Of a stretch of 64,000 nucleotides of DNA, positions 26,252 through 35,258 are shown piece after piece. This stretch comes from JACQAP01 sp035548375 (GTDB lineage Bacteria > Pseudomonadota > Gammaproteobacteria > Burkholderiales > JACQAP01): contig DASZTG010000080.1 in assembly GCA_035548375.1 (NCBI GenBank), forward strand, positions 1 to 64,000, written 5' to 3'. Made by a program: the position numbers and the translations under genes. The stretch's first letter is position 1, and each line of letters starts with the position of its first letter. The notes beneath the pieces were generated by a model, which made no database searches, was not told the origin of the DNA, and was given only the letters and a program-made list of their open reading frames with translations.

Positions 26252-27304
26252 CTAGCGGTATTTCTCGAGCGCTTTTTCGACGAAGGCGTTCGTGTAGGTC
26301 TGGTTGATCCAGACCACGGGCGCGCGGCGCACCGCGTTGTTGTGGGTCAGCAGGACGCGGTAGGAATTCTCGACGCCCTTCTTCGGGATCAATCCGTCCG
26401 GGGAATAGGTCTTGCGCAGGCGCTCGAAGGACGCGGCGTAGACCGCGCGATCGCCGAGCAGGTATTCCTCCGGCACCGTGTGCAGCACGTCCTCGGTCGA
26501 GTGATGCTGCAGCCACAGCAGCGCGCGCACGATCGCATTGGTCAGCGCCTGCACGGTATTCGGGTTCTTCTCGATGAAATCGACGCGCGCGTAAAGCGTC
26601 GCCGCCGGCATCGACCCGCCGAACACGTCGTGCACGCCCTTGTCGCTGATGGTCTCGACGACGATCTTCAGGTCGCCCGAGCGTTCGAGCAGCGACATGA
26701 CGGGCTCGCCGTTCGACAACGCGTCGATCTTGCCGCCGCGAATGGCGGCGACCGCCTGCGGGCCGGTGCCCACGCCGACGATGGACACGTCGTCCGGCGT
26801 GAGCCCGACGGATGCCAGCAGGTGGTTCACCAGCATGTGCGTGCTCGACCCCGGCGCCGAGACGCCGATGGTCATGCCCTTGAGGTCCTTGGGCCATGAA
26901 TACGCTCCGGCCTTGTCCTTGCGGATGCCCAGCTCGAGCCCGGGATTCATGCCCTGCAACACGAACGCCTGCACCTTCTGCGCGAGAGTCTGCATCACGA
27001 TGGTGTGCTCGTAGGCGCCGGCCACGACGTCGGCGCTGTGCCCGATCAACGCCTGCAGCGAGCGCGACCCGCCGGAGAAATCGTTGATTTCCACGTCGAG
27101 GCCCTCGTCCTTGAAATAGCCGAGGCGTTCGGCGAGCGTCAGCGGCAGATAGTAAAGCGCGGCCTTGCCGCCGACGGCGAGCACCACGCGCGGCTTCTCC
27201 GGCACGGCGGCGCCGGCTGCGCCAGCGAGGGCGACGGCGAGCGCAAAGGCCAGCGCGGCGCACAAGCCGCGCAAAATCGAGAACTTCGGAAAAGATGAAG
27301 TCAC
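26252..27304 (-). CDS. ABC transporter substrate-binding protein (NitT/TauT type)
   Basis: About 350 residues from GTG 27304. A signal peptide (SILRGLCAALAFALAVALAGAAGAA) leads to a periplasmic binding domain of the NMT1/SsuA class (YYLPLTLAERLGYFKDEGLDVEI; GMTIGVSAPGSSTHMLVNHLL). First gene of the importer operon. Binds an unknown small organic substrate. The start codon is inferred: no ATG precedes the signal peptide closely, and the ORF extends to 27400 over the 3' end of the esterase gene. Confidence 0.87.
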   Translation of the reverse strand: MTSSFPKFSILRGLCAALAFALAVALAGAAGAAVPEKPRVVLAVGGKAALYYLPLTLAERLGYFKDEGLDVEINDFSGGSRSLQALIGHSADVVAGAYEHTIVMQTLAQKVQAFVLQGMNPGLELGIRKDKAGAYSWPKDLKGMTIGVSAPGSSTHMLVNHLLASVGLTPDDVSIVGVGTGPQAVAAIRGGKIDALSNGEPVMSLLERSGDLKIVVETISDKGVHDVFGGSMPAATLYARVDFIEKNPNTVQALTNAIVRALLWLQHHSTEDVLHTVPEEYLLGDRAVYAASFERLRKTYSPDGLIPKKGVENSYRVLLTHNNAVRRAPVVWINQTYTNAFVEKALEKYR

Positions 27305-27332
27305 CAACCGCTCACCAGTCGCGATGCATGGT

Positions 27333-28007
27333 TCAAACCGCACCCGCCCTGCGCAACAGGTCCGCCAGCGCTTGCGCAACGCGGCGATAGCCCTCGGCAT
27401 TCGGATGGATCATGTCGGATTTCAGGCTGCGGTCGTACAGCACTTCACGCATTATTTTATTTTCCAGCGGCAGGCGCGCGTCCCTTGCGATCTTCTCATA
27501 GAGTTCGGGCGGGCTGCCGAACAGCTCGGGCGTCGGCACGCCGATCAGGACCACGGCCACGCCGCGGGATCTTGCCAGTTGCACCATGGCGCGCAGGTTG
27601 GATTCGAGGCCGGCGGTTCCCATCTTGCGCAGCATGTCGTTGCCGCCCAGGCAAAGCAGCAGGATCCTGGGCTTGACCTCATCCAGCACGCCGGGCAACC
27701 GTTCGAGGCCCTCGCCCGAGGTTTCGCCCGGCACGCCGGAACCGACGACGGGCCGGTTGATCAGGGTGCCGAGTACTTTGGGATAGGTTTCGTCGGGCGT
27801 TGCGCCGGTCCCGAACGTCAGGCTGTCGCCGAACGCGAGCACCACGTCGCCGATGGCGAGCTTCGGCAGCGGCGGCGGCTTTTCGCCGCAGGCGGCGATG
27901 TTGACGATCAGCAGGAATGCCGCGACCGTGCATGCGCCGATTGCCCGATGGCGTGAATACCGTGAATGGCGTGAAGCAAGAAGACGTGAACCTCGTGAAA
28001 GCATCAA
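27333..28007 (-). CDS. SGNH/GDSL-type esterase lipoprotein (TesA-like)
   Basis: 224 residues. Block I GDSL (LAFGDSLTFGTG), block III GGND (CLGGNDM) and C-terminal D-x-x-H (SDMIHPNAEGY) define a TesA-like acyl hydrolase. The signal sequence ends in lipobox NIAAC, so it is probably anchored in the envelope as a lipoprotein. Residues 3-20, the basic n-region (SRYSRHR), are encoded by the left arm of repeat locus E; no start codon lies after the repeat, so the repeat seems to have become part of the gene. Upstream of the ABC operon on the same strand. Confidence 0.87.
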   Translation of the reverse strand: MMLSRGSRLLASRHSRYSRHRAIGACTVAAFLLIVNIAACGEKPPPLPKLAIGDVVLAFGDSLTFGTGATPDETYPKVLGTLINRPVVGSGVPGETSGEGLERLPGVLDEVKPRILLLCLGGNDMLRKMGTAGLESNLRAMVQLARSRGVAVVLIGVPTPELFGSPPELYEKIARDARLPLENKIMREVLYDRSLKSDMIHPNAEGYRRVAQALADLLRRAGAV

Positions 28008-28071
28008 GCCTCTCGCCTGCGCTCTACATTATTCGACCGGACTTCACGATATTCACGAGATTCACGGCCTT
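27948..28071. repeat. Inverted repeat locus E (CGTGAAT type) overlapping an esterase start
   Basis: The left arm has a 9 nt periodic unit, GCGTGAATA / CCGTGAATG / GCGTGAAG, then spaced ACGTGAA and TCGTGAA copies (27948-28000). The right arm (28040-28071) holds TTCACGATATTCACGAGATTC, the reverse complement type. The centre is about 40 nt. The left arm codes for the start of the esterase lipoprotein; the right arm abuts the pmbA stop. Confidence 0.75.
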
Positions 28072-29410
28072 ACTCGCCGGCCACAGTCATACCTTCGACC
28101 AGGATCGATCCCGACTGGCGCGAGCCGCGCACGATCACGTCGGATCCGATGGCGACGATGTTCCTGAACATGTCCTTGAGATTGCCCGCCACGGTGATCT
28201 CCTCCACCGGGTAGGCGATTTCACCGTTTTCCACCCAGAAGCCGCCGGCGCCGCGGGAATAGTCGCCGGTAACCATGTTGACGCCCTGGCCGAGCAAGTC
28301 CGTCACCAGCAACCCGGTGCCCATTTTCTTCAGCAGCGCCGGCAGATCCCCATCCGTGGAATCGATGCCGAGGTTGTGGTTGCCGCCGGCATTGCCGGTC
28401 GAGCGAAGCCCAAGCTTGCGCGCGGAATAGCTGCCGAGGAAGTAGCCCTGCAGCACGCCGTCGCGCACGATGTCCCGCGACTGCGTCGCCACGCCTTCAT
28501 CGTCGAACGGGCTGCTGGCCAGCGCCTTGGGCAAATGCGGGCGGTCGTGGATCTGCACGTTGTGCGAAAACACCGGCTTGCCAAGGCTGTCGAGCAGAAA
28601 CGAGGACTTTCTGTACAGGCTGCCGCCGCTGACCGCCGCGACGAAATGCCCGAGCAGGCCTGACGCCACCGGCGCCTCGAACAGCACCGGCACCCGCGCC
28701 GTTGCGACCTTGCGCGCGCCGACCCGGCGTGCCGCGCGCTTGCCCGCGCGGTTACCGACGGCCGCCGCCGCATCCAGGTCCGCCGCCGAGCGCGCGACCG
28801 TGTACCAGTCGTCACGCTGCATGCTTTCGTCCTTGCCGGCAATCACCGCGCAGACGATGCTGTGGCGCGAGCTCGGATAGCCGCCGAGGAAACCGTTGGA
28901 ATTGCCGTACGCGAAGTGCGACTGCTGCACGGAAACCGACGCGCCCTCCGAATTGGAAACCAGCGGATCGGCGGCGAAAGCGGCGTCTTCGCAGGTACGG
29001 GCAAGCTCGATCGCCTGCTCGACATCGATGTTCCATGGATGATACAGATCGAGGTCGGGAACCTGCTTCGCCAGCAGGTCGGCATCCGCGAGACCCGAGA
29101 ACTCGTCCGATGCCGTCAGGCGGGCGATCGACAGCGCGGCATCGACCGTGTCGCGCAACGCCTGGGCGGAAAAATCCGAGGTGCTGGCGTGGCCGCGTTG
29201 CTTGCCCACGTAGACGCTGACGCCCACGCCCTTGTCGCGGTTGTACTCGATGGTCTCGATTTCCGAGCGGCGTACCGTCACGCTCTGGCCGAAGCCTTCG
29301 CTCGCTTCCGTTTCCGCGGCGGTGGCGCCGCGCTCGCGCGCGTAATCGAGCACGTCGCGTGCGATCTGCATCAAGGTATCCGCGGAATGGGTGAATTCGC
29401 TGCTCGCCAA
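28070..29410 (-). CDS. pmbA: PmbA/TldD family metalloprotease
   Basis: About 446 residues from the TTG at 29410 (GGAAG just upstream); the frame stays open to 29467, so the start is uncertain. Family features: VTVRRSEIETIEYNRDKGVGVSVYVGKQRG near the N-terminus, the C-terminal barrel with GSYSARKLGLRSTGNAGG, and GDYSRGAGGFWVENGEI. PmbA pairs with TldD to process peptides such as microcin precursors and CcdA. Divergent from darP, a conserved neighbourhood in beta- and gammaproteobacteria. Confidence 0.92.
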   Translation of the reverse strand: MASSEFTHSADTLMQIARDVLDYARERGATAAETEASEGFGQSVTVRRSEIETIEYNRDKGVGVSVYVGKQRGHASTSDFSAQALRDTVDAALSIARLTASDEFSGLADADLLAKQVPDLDLYHPWNIDVEQAIELARTCEDAAFAADPLVSNSEGASVSVQQSHFAYGNSNGFLGGYPSSRHSIVCAVIAGKDESMQRDDWYTVARSAADLDAAAAVGNRAGKRAARRVGARKVATARVPVLFEAPVASGLLGHFVAAVSGGSLYRKSSFLLDSLGKPVFSHNVQIHDRPHLPKALASSPFDDEGVATQSRDIVRDGVLQGYFLGSYSARKLGLRSTGNAGGNHNLGIDSTDGDLPALLKKMGTGLLVTDLLGQGVNMVTGDYSRGAGGFWVENGEIAYPVEEITVAGNLKDMFRNIVAIGSDVIVRGSRQSGSILVEGMTVAGE

Positions 29411-29527
29411 GATAGCTTCCGAAGCTTGAATGTGAAGCGGCGTGCCGCCGGTTGCATCCAGCCGCACGCCGCATGAAGAAATGTTTCGCTATGATACCAG
29501 CTTGCCGAATCGCCCCAGGCTGGTCCA

Positions 29528-30091
29528 GTGAAAGCATTCCCGGAAGACGTCGAGGTCAGTAGGACGCAGCGCAAGCGCGAGGACCAGGCATTGCAGGTGC
29601 TCGGCGAAGAGCTGGTTTCCATCAGCGCCGACAAGCTGGCCGAGCTCGACCTGCCGGAACGGCTGCGCGATGCGGTGATCGAGGCCAGGAACATTTCCAG
29701 GTTCGGCGCGCTGCGCCGCCAGATGCAATACATCGGGCGCCTGATGCGGGAAGAAGGCGACGCCGAAGCCATACGCGAAAAGCTCGCGGCGTGGAAAGGC
29801 GCCTCCGTGGAGCAGACCGCGCGGCTGCACCTCATCGAGCGCTGGCGCGAGCGCCTGCTCGCCGACGACAAGACCTTCGAGGCGCTGATCGTCGAGTTTC
29901 CGCATGCGAACCTGCAGCAGTTGCGCACGCTGGCGCGCAACGCGAAGCGCGAAGCGGAAGCGGGCAAGCCGCCGAAGAGCTTCCGCGAGCTGTTCCAGGT
30001 GCTTCGCGAGACCCTGAATTCGACCCCCGGCAAAATCGTCGACGCAGAGGGCGCAGAGGAAAAACAAGAGAGTACGCAGAGGAAATCATGA
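29528..30091 (+). CDS. darP: Ribosome-associated protein DarP (YjgA, DUF615)
   Basis: 187 residues from GTG 29528. The family pattern is clear (SRTQRKREDQALQVLGEELV...LRRQMQYIGRLMR...LIERWRERLL). DarP binds the 50S subunit and helps its late assembly. Family members normally end near the SFRELFQVL helix; here a tail of about 20 residues (from VDAEGAEEKQESTQRKS) and the stop codon come from the left arm of repeat locus C. Next to mog, divergent from pmbA. Confidence 0.9.
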   Translation: MKAFPEDVEVSRTQRKREDQALQVLGEELVSISADKLAELDLPERLRDAVIEARNISRFGALRRQMQYIGRLMREEGDAEAIREKLAAWKGASVEQTARLHLIERWRERLLADDKTFEALIVEFPHANLQQLRTLARNAKREAEAGKPPKSFRELFQVLRETLNSTPGKIVDAEGAEEKQESTQRKS

Positions 30092-30211
30092 ATGATCGTC
30101 GTCCAATGTCCGTTGTCGAATCGACCTTCGCCGCGCCACGCATGCAGTTTGGCAGTCAGATTGGTTTTCCTCTGCGAACTCCGTTTCCTCTGCGCCTCTG
30201 CGTTGAGGTTT
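30040..30211. repeat. Inverted repeat locus C (CGCAGAG type) at the darP 3' end
   Basis: The left arm (30040-30086) contains ACGCAGAGGGCGCAGAGGAA and a further TACGCAGAGGAAA unit. The right arm (30166-30211) holds TTTCCTCTGCGCCTCTGCGT, the reverse complement arrangement. The unique centre is about 80 nt. The left arm is translated as the DarP tail; the right arm ends in GTTGAGG, which supplies the Shine-Dalgarno for mog. Confidence 0.8.
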
Positions 30212-30218
30212 GCTTGAA

Positions 30219-30812
30219 ATGAGTGAAAACGAACAAGTCGTCATCGGCCTGGTGTCCATCAGCGACCGCGCATCGCAGGGCGTCTACAAGGACGAAGGCC
30301 TCCCAGCGCTGGACGAATGGCTGGGCAAGGCCATCCGCAATTCGCGGCGCGTGATCGAACGCCTGATCCCGGACGAGCAGGCCGTGATCTCGCACACCTT
30401 GAAGGAACTGTGCGACAAGGAGCATTGCCACCTGGTGCTGACCACCGGCGGCACGGGGCCGGCGCCGCGCGACGTCACGCCGGAGGCCACCCTGGCCGTG
30501 GCCGATCGCGAGATGCCGGGGTTCGGCGAGCAGATGCGCCAGATCAGCCTGCACTTCGTGCCGACCGCGATCCTGTCGCGCCAGGTCGCCGTGATCCGCG
30601 GCAAGACGCTCATCATCAACCTGCCGGGCCAGCCGAAATCCATACGCGAAACGCTCGGCGGCCTCAAGGACGCGGACGGCAAGCAGATCGTCCAAGGCAT
30701 ATTCGCCGCGGTTCCGTATTGCATCGACCTCATCGGCGGGCCTTACATCGAGACCGATGACTCCGTGTGCAAGGCCTTCCGGCCCAAGTCCGCGATCAGG
30801 CCGAAATCCTGA
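30219..30812 (+). CDS. mog: Molybdopterin adenylyltransferase
   Basis: 197 residues. The MPT-binding signature TTGGTGPAPRDVTPEAT is complete, with VSISDRAS near the N-terminus, as in E. coli MogA. It adenylates molybdopterin before molybdate insertion, in the cytoplasm. ATG 30219 has GAGG 10 nt upstream, lying in the right arm of repeat locus C. Followed by a second repeat of the same type (30822-31005). Confidence 0.92.
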   Translation: MSENEQVVIGLVSISDRASQGVYKDEGLPALDEWLGKAIRNSRRVIERLIPDEQAVISHTLKELCDKEHCHLVLTTGGTGPAPRDVTPEATLAVADREMPGFGEQMRQISLHFVPTAILSRQVAVIRGKTLIINLPGQPKSIRETLGGLKDADGKQIVQGIFAAVPYCIDLIGGPYIETDDSVCKAFRPKSAIRPKS

Positions 30813-30821
30813 CGACTCCAC

Positions 30822-31005
30822 CCAACGCAGAGGCGCAGAGAAAACCAGGAGAAATGCCGGGAAAGAAATGACGCCAAGCAGCCTGTCAACGATTTGCCTG
30901 TTGAAAATTTATATTCCGAAATTGTCCATGCATGACACCTCCTGTTTTGGGTTTCTCTGTATTCTCTCTTCTCCTCTGTGAACTCTGCGTTCTACGCTCT
31001 TGACC
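30822..31005. repeat. Inverted repeat locus D (CGCAGAG type) between mog and esterase
   Basis: The left arm begins AACGCAGAGGCGCAGAGAAA (30824-30843) and continues to about 30854. The right arm (about 30951-31005) includes CTCCTCTGTGAACTCTGCGT. The arms are more degenerate than at locus C, but have the same inward-pointing unit. The centre of about 95 nt has no gene and is less GC-rich than its surroundings. Confidence 0.72.
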
Positions 31006-31014
31006 TCGACGAAC

Positions 31015-31680
31015 ATGGCTGAACTGCTGCAAACCATAGAAATCGAAACCCGCCCCAAGCCCAGCCACAGTGTCATCTGGCTGCACGGCCTGGGCGCCGA
31101 CGGCAACGACTTCGTGCCCATCGTGCAGGAGCTTCCGCTGCCTCCGCTGGGCATACGCTTCGTGTTTCCGCACGCGCCGATGCGGCCGGTGACGATCAAC
31201 GGCGGCTTCGTCATGCGCGCGTGGTACGACATCGCCTACCAGGACCTGGACAGGCAGGAGGACGAAAAAAGCCTGCGCGAATCGCAGAAGCTGATTGAGG
31301 CGCTGATCGCGAAGGAGGCTACCCGCGGCGTGCCGGCGAATCGCATCGTGCTCGCCGGATTTTCGCAGGGCGGTGTGATCTCGCTGCAGACCGGCTTGCG
31401 CCAGCCGAAGCCGCTCGCGGGCGTGATGTCGCTCTCTGCGTATCTGCCGCTGGCCGGCACGGTGGCGCAGGAGCGCAACGCGGCGAGCAACGACGTGCCG
31501 ATCTTCCTCGGCCACGGCATCGCCGACAACGTCGTGCCGCTGAAGCTCGGCGCATCGACTCGCGATCAGCTGGTCAAGCTCGGCTACGACGTGGACTGGC
31601 ACCAGTACCCGATGCCGCACTCGGTGTGCGCCGAGGAATTGCAGGACATCGGCGAGTGGCTGAAGCGCGTGCTTCTCTAG
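31015..31680 (+). CDS. Carboxylesterase / acyl-protein thioesterase-like hydrolase
   Basis: 221 residues of the phospholipase/carboxylesterase family. Nucleophile elbow GFSQGG, Asp in HGIADNVVP, His in YPMPHSVC; the N-terminal SVIWLHGLGADGNDF oxyanion loop is characteristic of EstB/acyl-protein thioesterases. Cytoplasmic hydrolysis of short acyl esters or thioesters. Start at ATG 31015, just after repeat locus D. Convergent with the next gene, 7 bp apart. Confidence 0.9.
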   Translation: MAELLQTIEIETRPKPSHSVIWLHGLGADGNDFVPIVQELPLPPLGIRFVFPHAPMRPVTINGGFVMRAWYDIAYQDLDRQEDEKSLRESQKLIEALIAKEATRGVPANRIVLAGFSQGGVISLQTGLRQPKPLAGVMSLSAYLPLAGTVAQERNAASNDVPIFLGHGIADNVVPLKLGASTRDQLVKLGYDVDWHQYPMPHSVCAEELQDIGEWLKRVLL

Positions 31681-31687
31681 GTGTCGC

Positions 31688-33136
31688 TCAGGAGTCGACG
31701 CGCTGCACGATGCGATAGCGCGCCATCTCGAATTCGGGGCCGTGCTCGATCAGCAACCGCGGCTCCAGCAGGTAGCGGGTGCTGTAGACCTCCATCTCGA
31801 GGTTGGATTCCGCGAGAAAACTTCCCGCCGGCAACAGCACGCTGACTTCACCCAGGCTGGCATTGCCGCCCGAATGCGACGGCAGCAGCAATCCCTTCCA
31901 GGCCTGCTGCACGTCCGTGCGCCGGCGCAGGGTCACGAGTCGCGCGCCGCGCGCGATCAACTCGATGCCGACGTGGCGCTGTCCGTTTTGCTGTGCCGCC
32001 AGCCTGCGCACGATGCCCACTGCCCATATCCGCGTGTCCGCCGGTTTGACCGCGAGGACGCGGCCGACATGGAGCCAGTCGCCCTGGCCCAGCGGCACCA
32101 GCACGCCGAAGCCGTCGTCGCTTTCATCCTCGACATTCCACTTCTCCGTCGCCGGCTGCAGGTGGTCCAGTCCCTCGTCCGACGCGAGCCGCGTCATGAT
32201 GCCCTCGAATCCGTGCACGACCCCGATCTGGCCGAGCGCGCGGCGGCGCTGGGTGCGGCGTTCCGGCCGCCGCTCCCACCAATGGCGGCCGAGGTGCTCG
32301 AGCGCGTGGACGACCGCACCCATGTCGGAAATGCCGTCAAGCTTCATCTCGCGCGGCAGGATCTCGCCGTTGGCGAGCTGCGTGACGAGTTCGTCGATTT
32401 GCGCGAGGGCCCGTCCCGCGCCGAAGAACCGGGCTCCCGATCTCACGACGGAAGCCGGCGTGTACCTCTCCGGCGCCGACCAGCGGTCGATGTCGACGAC
32501 GAAGTTGCAGGTCTTCGCGGGATGCCGCTGCAGCTCGAAGCGTTCCGACAGGTGCTCGATAACGGTGTAGGCGATGTCGACCTCGAGCGCGGGCAGGCTG
32601 TCCGCCGCAGACACCGCAAGCATCATGGGTCTCAGGAATTCGCGCGGCAGCGTGGATTTGTCTTCGTAGACCATGACGCGCGCCTGCGCCAGGCCCTTGT
32701 CCTCGACGAAAGTCCACAATTGCGAAAGCGTCTGCCAGATGTCCTCGTCGACCGGCAGATAGCGCATGAGCTGCCACTTCAGCCGCATGGACGTCGCGCG
32801 CATGGCCCGCGCCACGACCATGGCGATCTTGTCCCCGACTTCCGCCCAGCCCTGGCTGTAGGTCTGGAATTGCCGCACCAGGTGCACATAGGCGGCTTCG
32901 AGTTGCGCGCAATACAGCGATACCGCGCCCCAGGTGCTCGGTTGCAACGCCGACTCGGCGCCCTCGCCGCTGCCGATATATCGCGTGCCGAGTTCCTGCA
33001 GCAGTTCGCGCGCGCCGCGGTCGGCCTGGTCGACCATCTCGATCTGGAGTGCCAGCCTCAGTTCGGAGCGCGAATGCACGGCATCGAGCCTTGCACCGAA
33101 TTCGGCCAGCAGGTGAACGCTGTCGGCCGCGGTCAT
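31688..33136 (-). CDS. Conserved protein of unknown function, paralogue of the upstream gene
   Basis: 482 residues, no signal peptide or membrane helix. The C-terminal third shows VGRVLAVKPADTRIWAVGIVRRLAAQQNGQRHVGIELIA, a beta-rich segment resembling PilZ-like domains (inference). It shares this segment, the RAMRA--RLKWQLMRY--V helix and the FEMARYRIVQRV ending with the 33196-34734 gene, so the two are tandem paralogues in one operon. PilZ would suggest cyclic-di-GMP sensing, but the canonical RxxxR/DxSxxG motif is not evident. Confidence 0.75.
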   Translation of the reverse strand: MTAADSVHLLAEFGARLDAVHSRSELRLALQIEMVDQADRGARELLQELGTRYIGSGEGAESALQPSTWGAVSLYCAQLEAAYVHLVRQFQTYSQGWAEVGDKIAMVVARAMRATSMRLKWQLMRYLPVDEDIWQTLSQLWTFVEDKGLAQARVMVYEDKSTLPREFLRPMMLAVSAADSLPALEVDIAYTVIEHLSERFELQRHPAKTCNFVVDIDRWSAPERYTPASVVRSGARFFGAGRALAQIDELVTQLANGEILPREMKLDGISDMGAVVHALEHLGRHWWERRPERRTQRRRALGQIGVVHGFEGIMTRLASDEGLDHLQPATEKWNVEDESDDGFGVLVPLGQGDWLHVGRVLAVKPADTRIWAVGIVRRLAAQQNGQRHVGIELIARGARLVTLRRRTDVQQAWKGLLLPSHSGGNASLGEVSVLLPAGSFLAESNLEMEVYSTRYLLEPRLLIEHGPEFEMARYRIVQRVDS

Positions 33137-33195
33137 GGATCGGCGCGCTCGCTAGGCATTTCGACGCCGGATGCCGCCCCTGCCACGTGGCAGGC

Positions 33196-34734
33196 TCACA
33201 CCGCCCGCTGCATGACGCGAAAGCGCGCCATGTCGAAGTCGTGCCCGCCCTCGAGCAGCCTGCGCGGCACCAGCAGGTAGCTGCGCTCGTACGCGCGCAT
33301 TTCCATGCTTTTCTGCGGCGAGAAGATGCCCGGCTTGAGCAGGAAGTTCATTTCCGCCGCGCCATTGGTGTCGTCGGCATTCGAGGGGAGCAGCAGCGCG
33401 TTCACCGATTCCTGCTTGCCGACGGCGCTCACGGGCACCAGCTTCACCACGCTGGCGCCCTTGGTGAGCACCTGGATGCCGACGTAGCGCTGCCGGTGGT
33501 CGAACGCCGACATGCGGCGCACGATGCCCACCCCCCACGACGCGCCATCCTCGAGCTTTACGCCGAGCAGCGTGCCCACGCGCAGCCAGTCGCTCTTGGC
33601 CTGGGGCATGAGCGCGCCGTAACCGCCCTCGCTTTCGTTCTCCACCGTCCAGACTTCGATCGAACCGTCGAACGTGAGATCCCGGGTCTCGCCGGAAATC
33701 GTCGAGACGATTTCGTCGAAGCCGTGCATGACGTTGATCCGGGAAACGGAATTTCGCCGTTGCTCGTTGCGCGCGGGCGGCGTCGGCGCCCAGTAGCGCG
33801 CGAGATGGCGCAGCGACTCGAGCACGAACTCCGGATCGTAGTTGCCGCCGAGATTCACGTAGGACGGCACCACGCCGTCCGCCTGAACGAGCCCGATGAG
33901 CTTTTCCAGCTCGCGCGTGGCGCCGCCCGGACCGAAGAAACGCAGGCCGGGCGTGGCCGCCAGGCGAGACATCACGCGCGCGGGCGCCTTGTTCTCGCCC
34001 AGGTCCATGTAGTAGTGGGAGCCCTTCGCAAGCTGGGGCGTCATCGCGAAATACTCCGAGAACTGCGCGACGATGCGCTCGGCGACTTCGAGCTTCTCCG
34101 GCAGCAGGCTGTCGGTCGATGAAATGCCCAGCATCACGCCCTTCAGGAATTCGCGCTGGATCGTGGACTCGCCGAACTTGCCGGGATAAACGACCACCGG
34201 CGCGGTGACGAAGCCCTTTTCCTCCGCGAACGTGTAGAGCTTTCCCATCTGCGCCCACACGCGCAATTCGACGGGGCCATAGCGGATGAGCTGCCATTTC
34301 AGTTGCAGGATCAGGGCGCGCATCGCCCGCGCGGAAATCATCGGCAACTGGTTCTTCAGTGCCGCCGCGCCGCTCGCACCCTCCGCTACGCGGGCGACGC
34401 ACATCTGGTAGGAATCGGCCAGTTGCTTCCAGAACGAGAACACCGAATTCCAGATGCGGACTTCGTTGACTTTCTGTTGCCGCGAACTGCCGCTCAGGTA
34501 GTCCACCGACAGCTTGCGCTGGTGGTTCTTGGCGGTCTGGTCGATGAGATCGATGATCTCCAGCACGCGCGGGAGCTTGAGGCCTTCGGCCGCGCTGAGC
34601 GTATCGAGCCAGTAGCAAAGCTCCTCGATCGTCTTGTGGGGATCGAGCACGGGCAGCTCGGCGATGACGCCGCGCGCGCCCTTGTCGTCGGCGAACGGAT
34701 GTTCGGACTTCGATCCCTTGATCCAGTTCAACAT
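33196..34734 (-). CDS. Conserved protein of unknown function with PilZ-like C-terminal region
   Basis: 512 residues. ATG 34734 follows GGAGGGG, deciding the start. The N-terminal half is helical (EELCYWLDTLSAAEGLKLPRV). A central motif LPMISARAMRALILQLKWQLIRYGPVE and a C-terminal beta-rich part (WGVGIVRRMSAFDHRQRYVGIQVL; DFDMARFRVMQRAV) are shared with the following gene. Soluble, cytoplasmic. First gene of the two-gene operon; 59 bp separate it from its paralogue. No established function known to me. Confidence 0.78.
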   Translation of the reverse strand: MLNWIKGSKSEHPFADDKGARGVIAELPVLDPHKTIEELCYWLDTLSAAEGLKLPRVLEIIDLIDQTAKNHQRKLSVDYLSGSSRQQKVNEVRIWNSVFSFWKQLADSYQMCVARVAEGASGAAALKNQLPMISARAMRALILQLKWQLIRYGPVELRVWAQMGKLYTFAEEKGFVTAPVVVYPGKFGESTIQREFLKGVMLGISSTDSLLPEKLEVAERIVAQFSEYFAMTPQLAKGSHYYMDLGENKAPARVMSRLAATPGLRFFGPGGATRELEKLIGLVQADGVVPSYVNLGGNYDPEFVLESLRHLARYWAPTPPARNEQRRNSVSRINVMHGFDEIVSTISGETRDLTFDGSIEVWTVENESEGGYGALMPQAKSDWLRVGTLLGVKLEDGASWGVGIVRRMSAFDHRQRYVGIQVLTKGASVVKLVPVSAVGKQESVNALLLPSNADDTNGAAEMNFLLKPGIFSPQKSMEMRAYERSYLLVPRRLLEGGHDFDMARFRVMQRAV

Positions 34735-35258
34735 GCGAACCCCTCCCTGGGGCAAGGCGGCAACCTGAAACGCCGGGGATTATAACGCGCTGTTTATCCG
34801 GGGAAAGTCATTTCCCGCGCAAATGAATACCATCCGGCCGCGAAAGGCCTTTGGTGTGGCCGAATGAAACGGGTCAACGGCAGAAATGACCTGCGGGTTC
34901 AGCCCTCATCGGGTCCTGCGCCCGGCTTTTTCCACGCATCGACGGGCGCTCGCGGCAATCTTCGGAGGGCCTTGGTTCGCGCTATCCTGACGTCAGACGC
35001 ACCGGTCACGTCCGCTACGTACTGCGATGCGGGCGGCTGCGTTGAGGCCGGCTTCTACCGGAGAACTTGCGAATCACGCAAACCACTCATCACTGAATTT
35101 TGCATTCGCCAATCCGCGCTGATGCCATGACGACGCCTTGGCAACCTGTGCCTCGATCAATATGGTCGCGGTTTCCTGCAATGAACTAGATCCTTCACGC
35201 TGCAGTCCAAATCAGGCTTCCTCCCGCGATTTGCGTCCTGACCCTTCCTTCCGGAGCC
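34735..35258. other. Intergenic region of 524 bp, no gene recognised
   Basis: Divergent region between the paralogue operon and the hybrid kinase. Short open frames (for example 34864-35130 on +) show no protein-like composition or ribosome site. CTGACGTCAG near 34988-34997 is a small perfect palindrome. Promoters for both flanking genes must lie here, but none is clear. Confidence 0.6.

Noticed and set aside
34864..35130. 88-codon open frame between the paralogues and the kinase
   Set aside because: No ribosome site, no recognisable fold, atypical composition.
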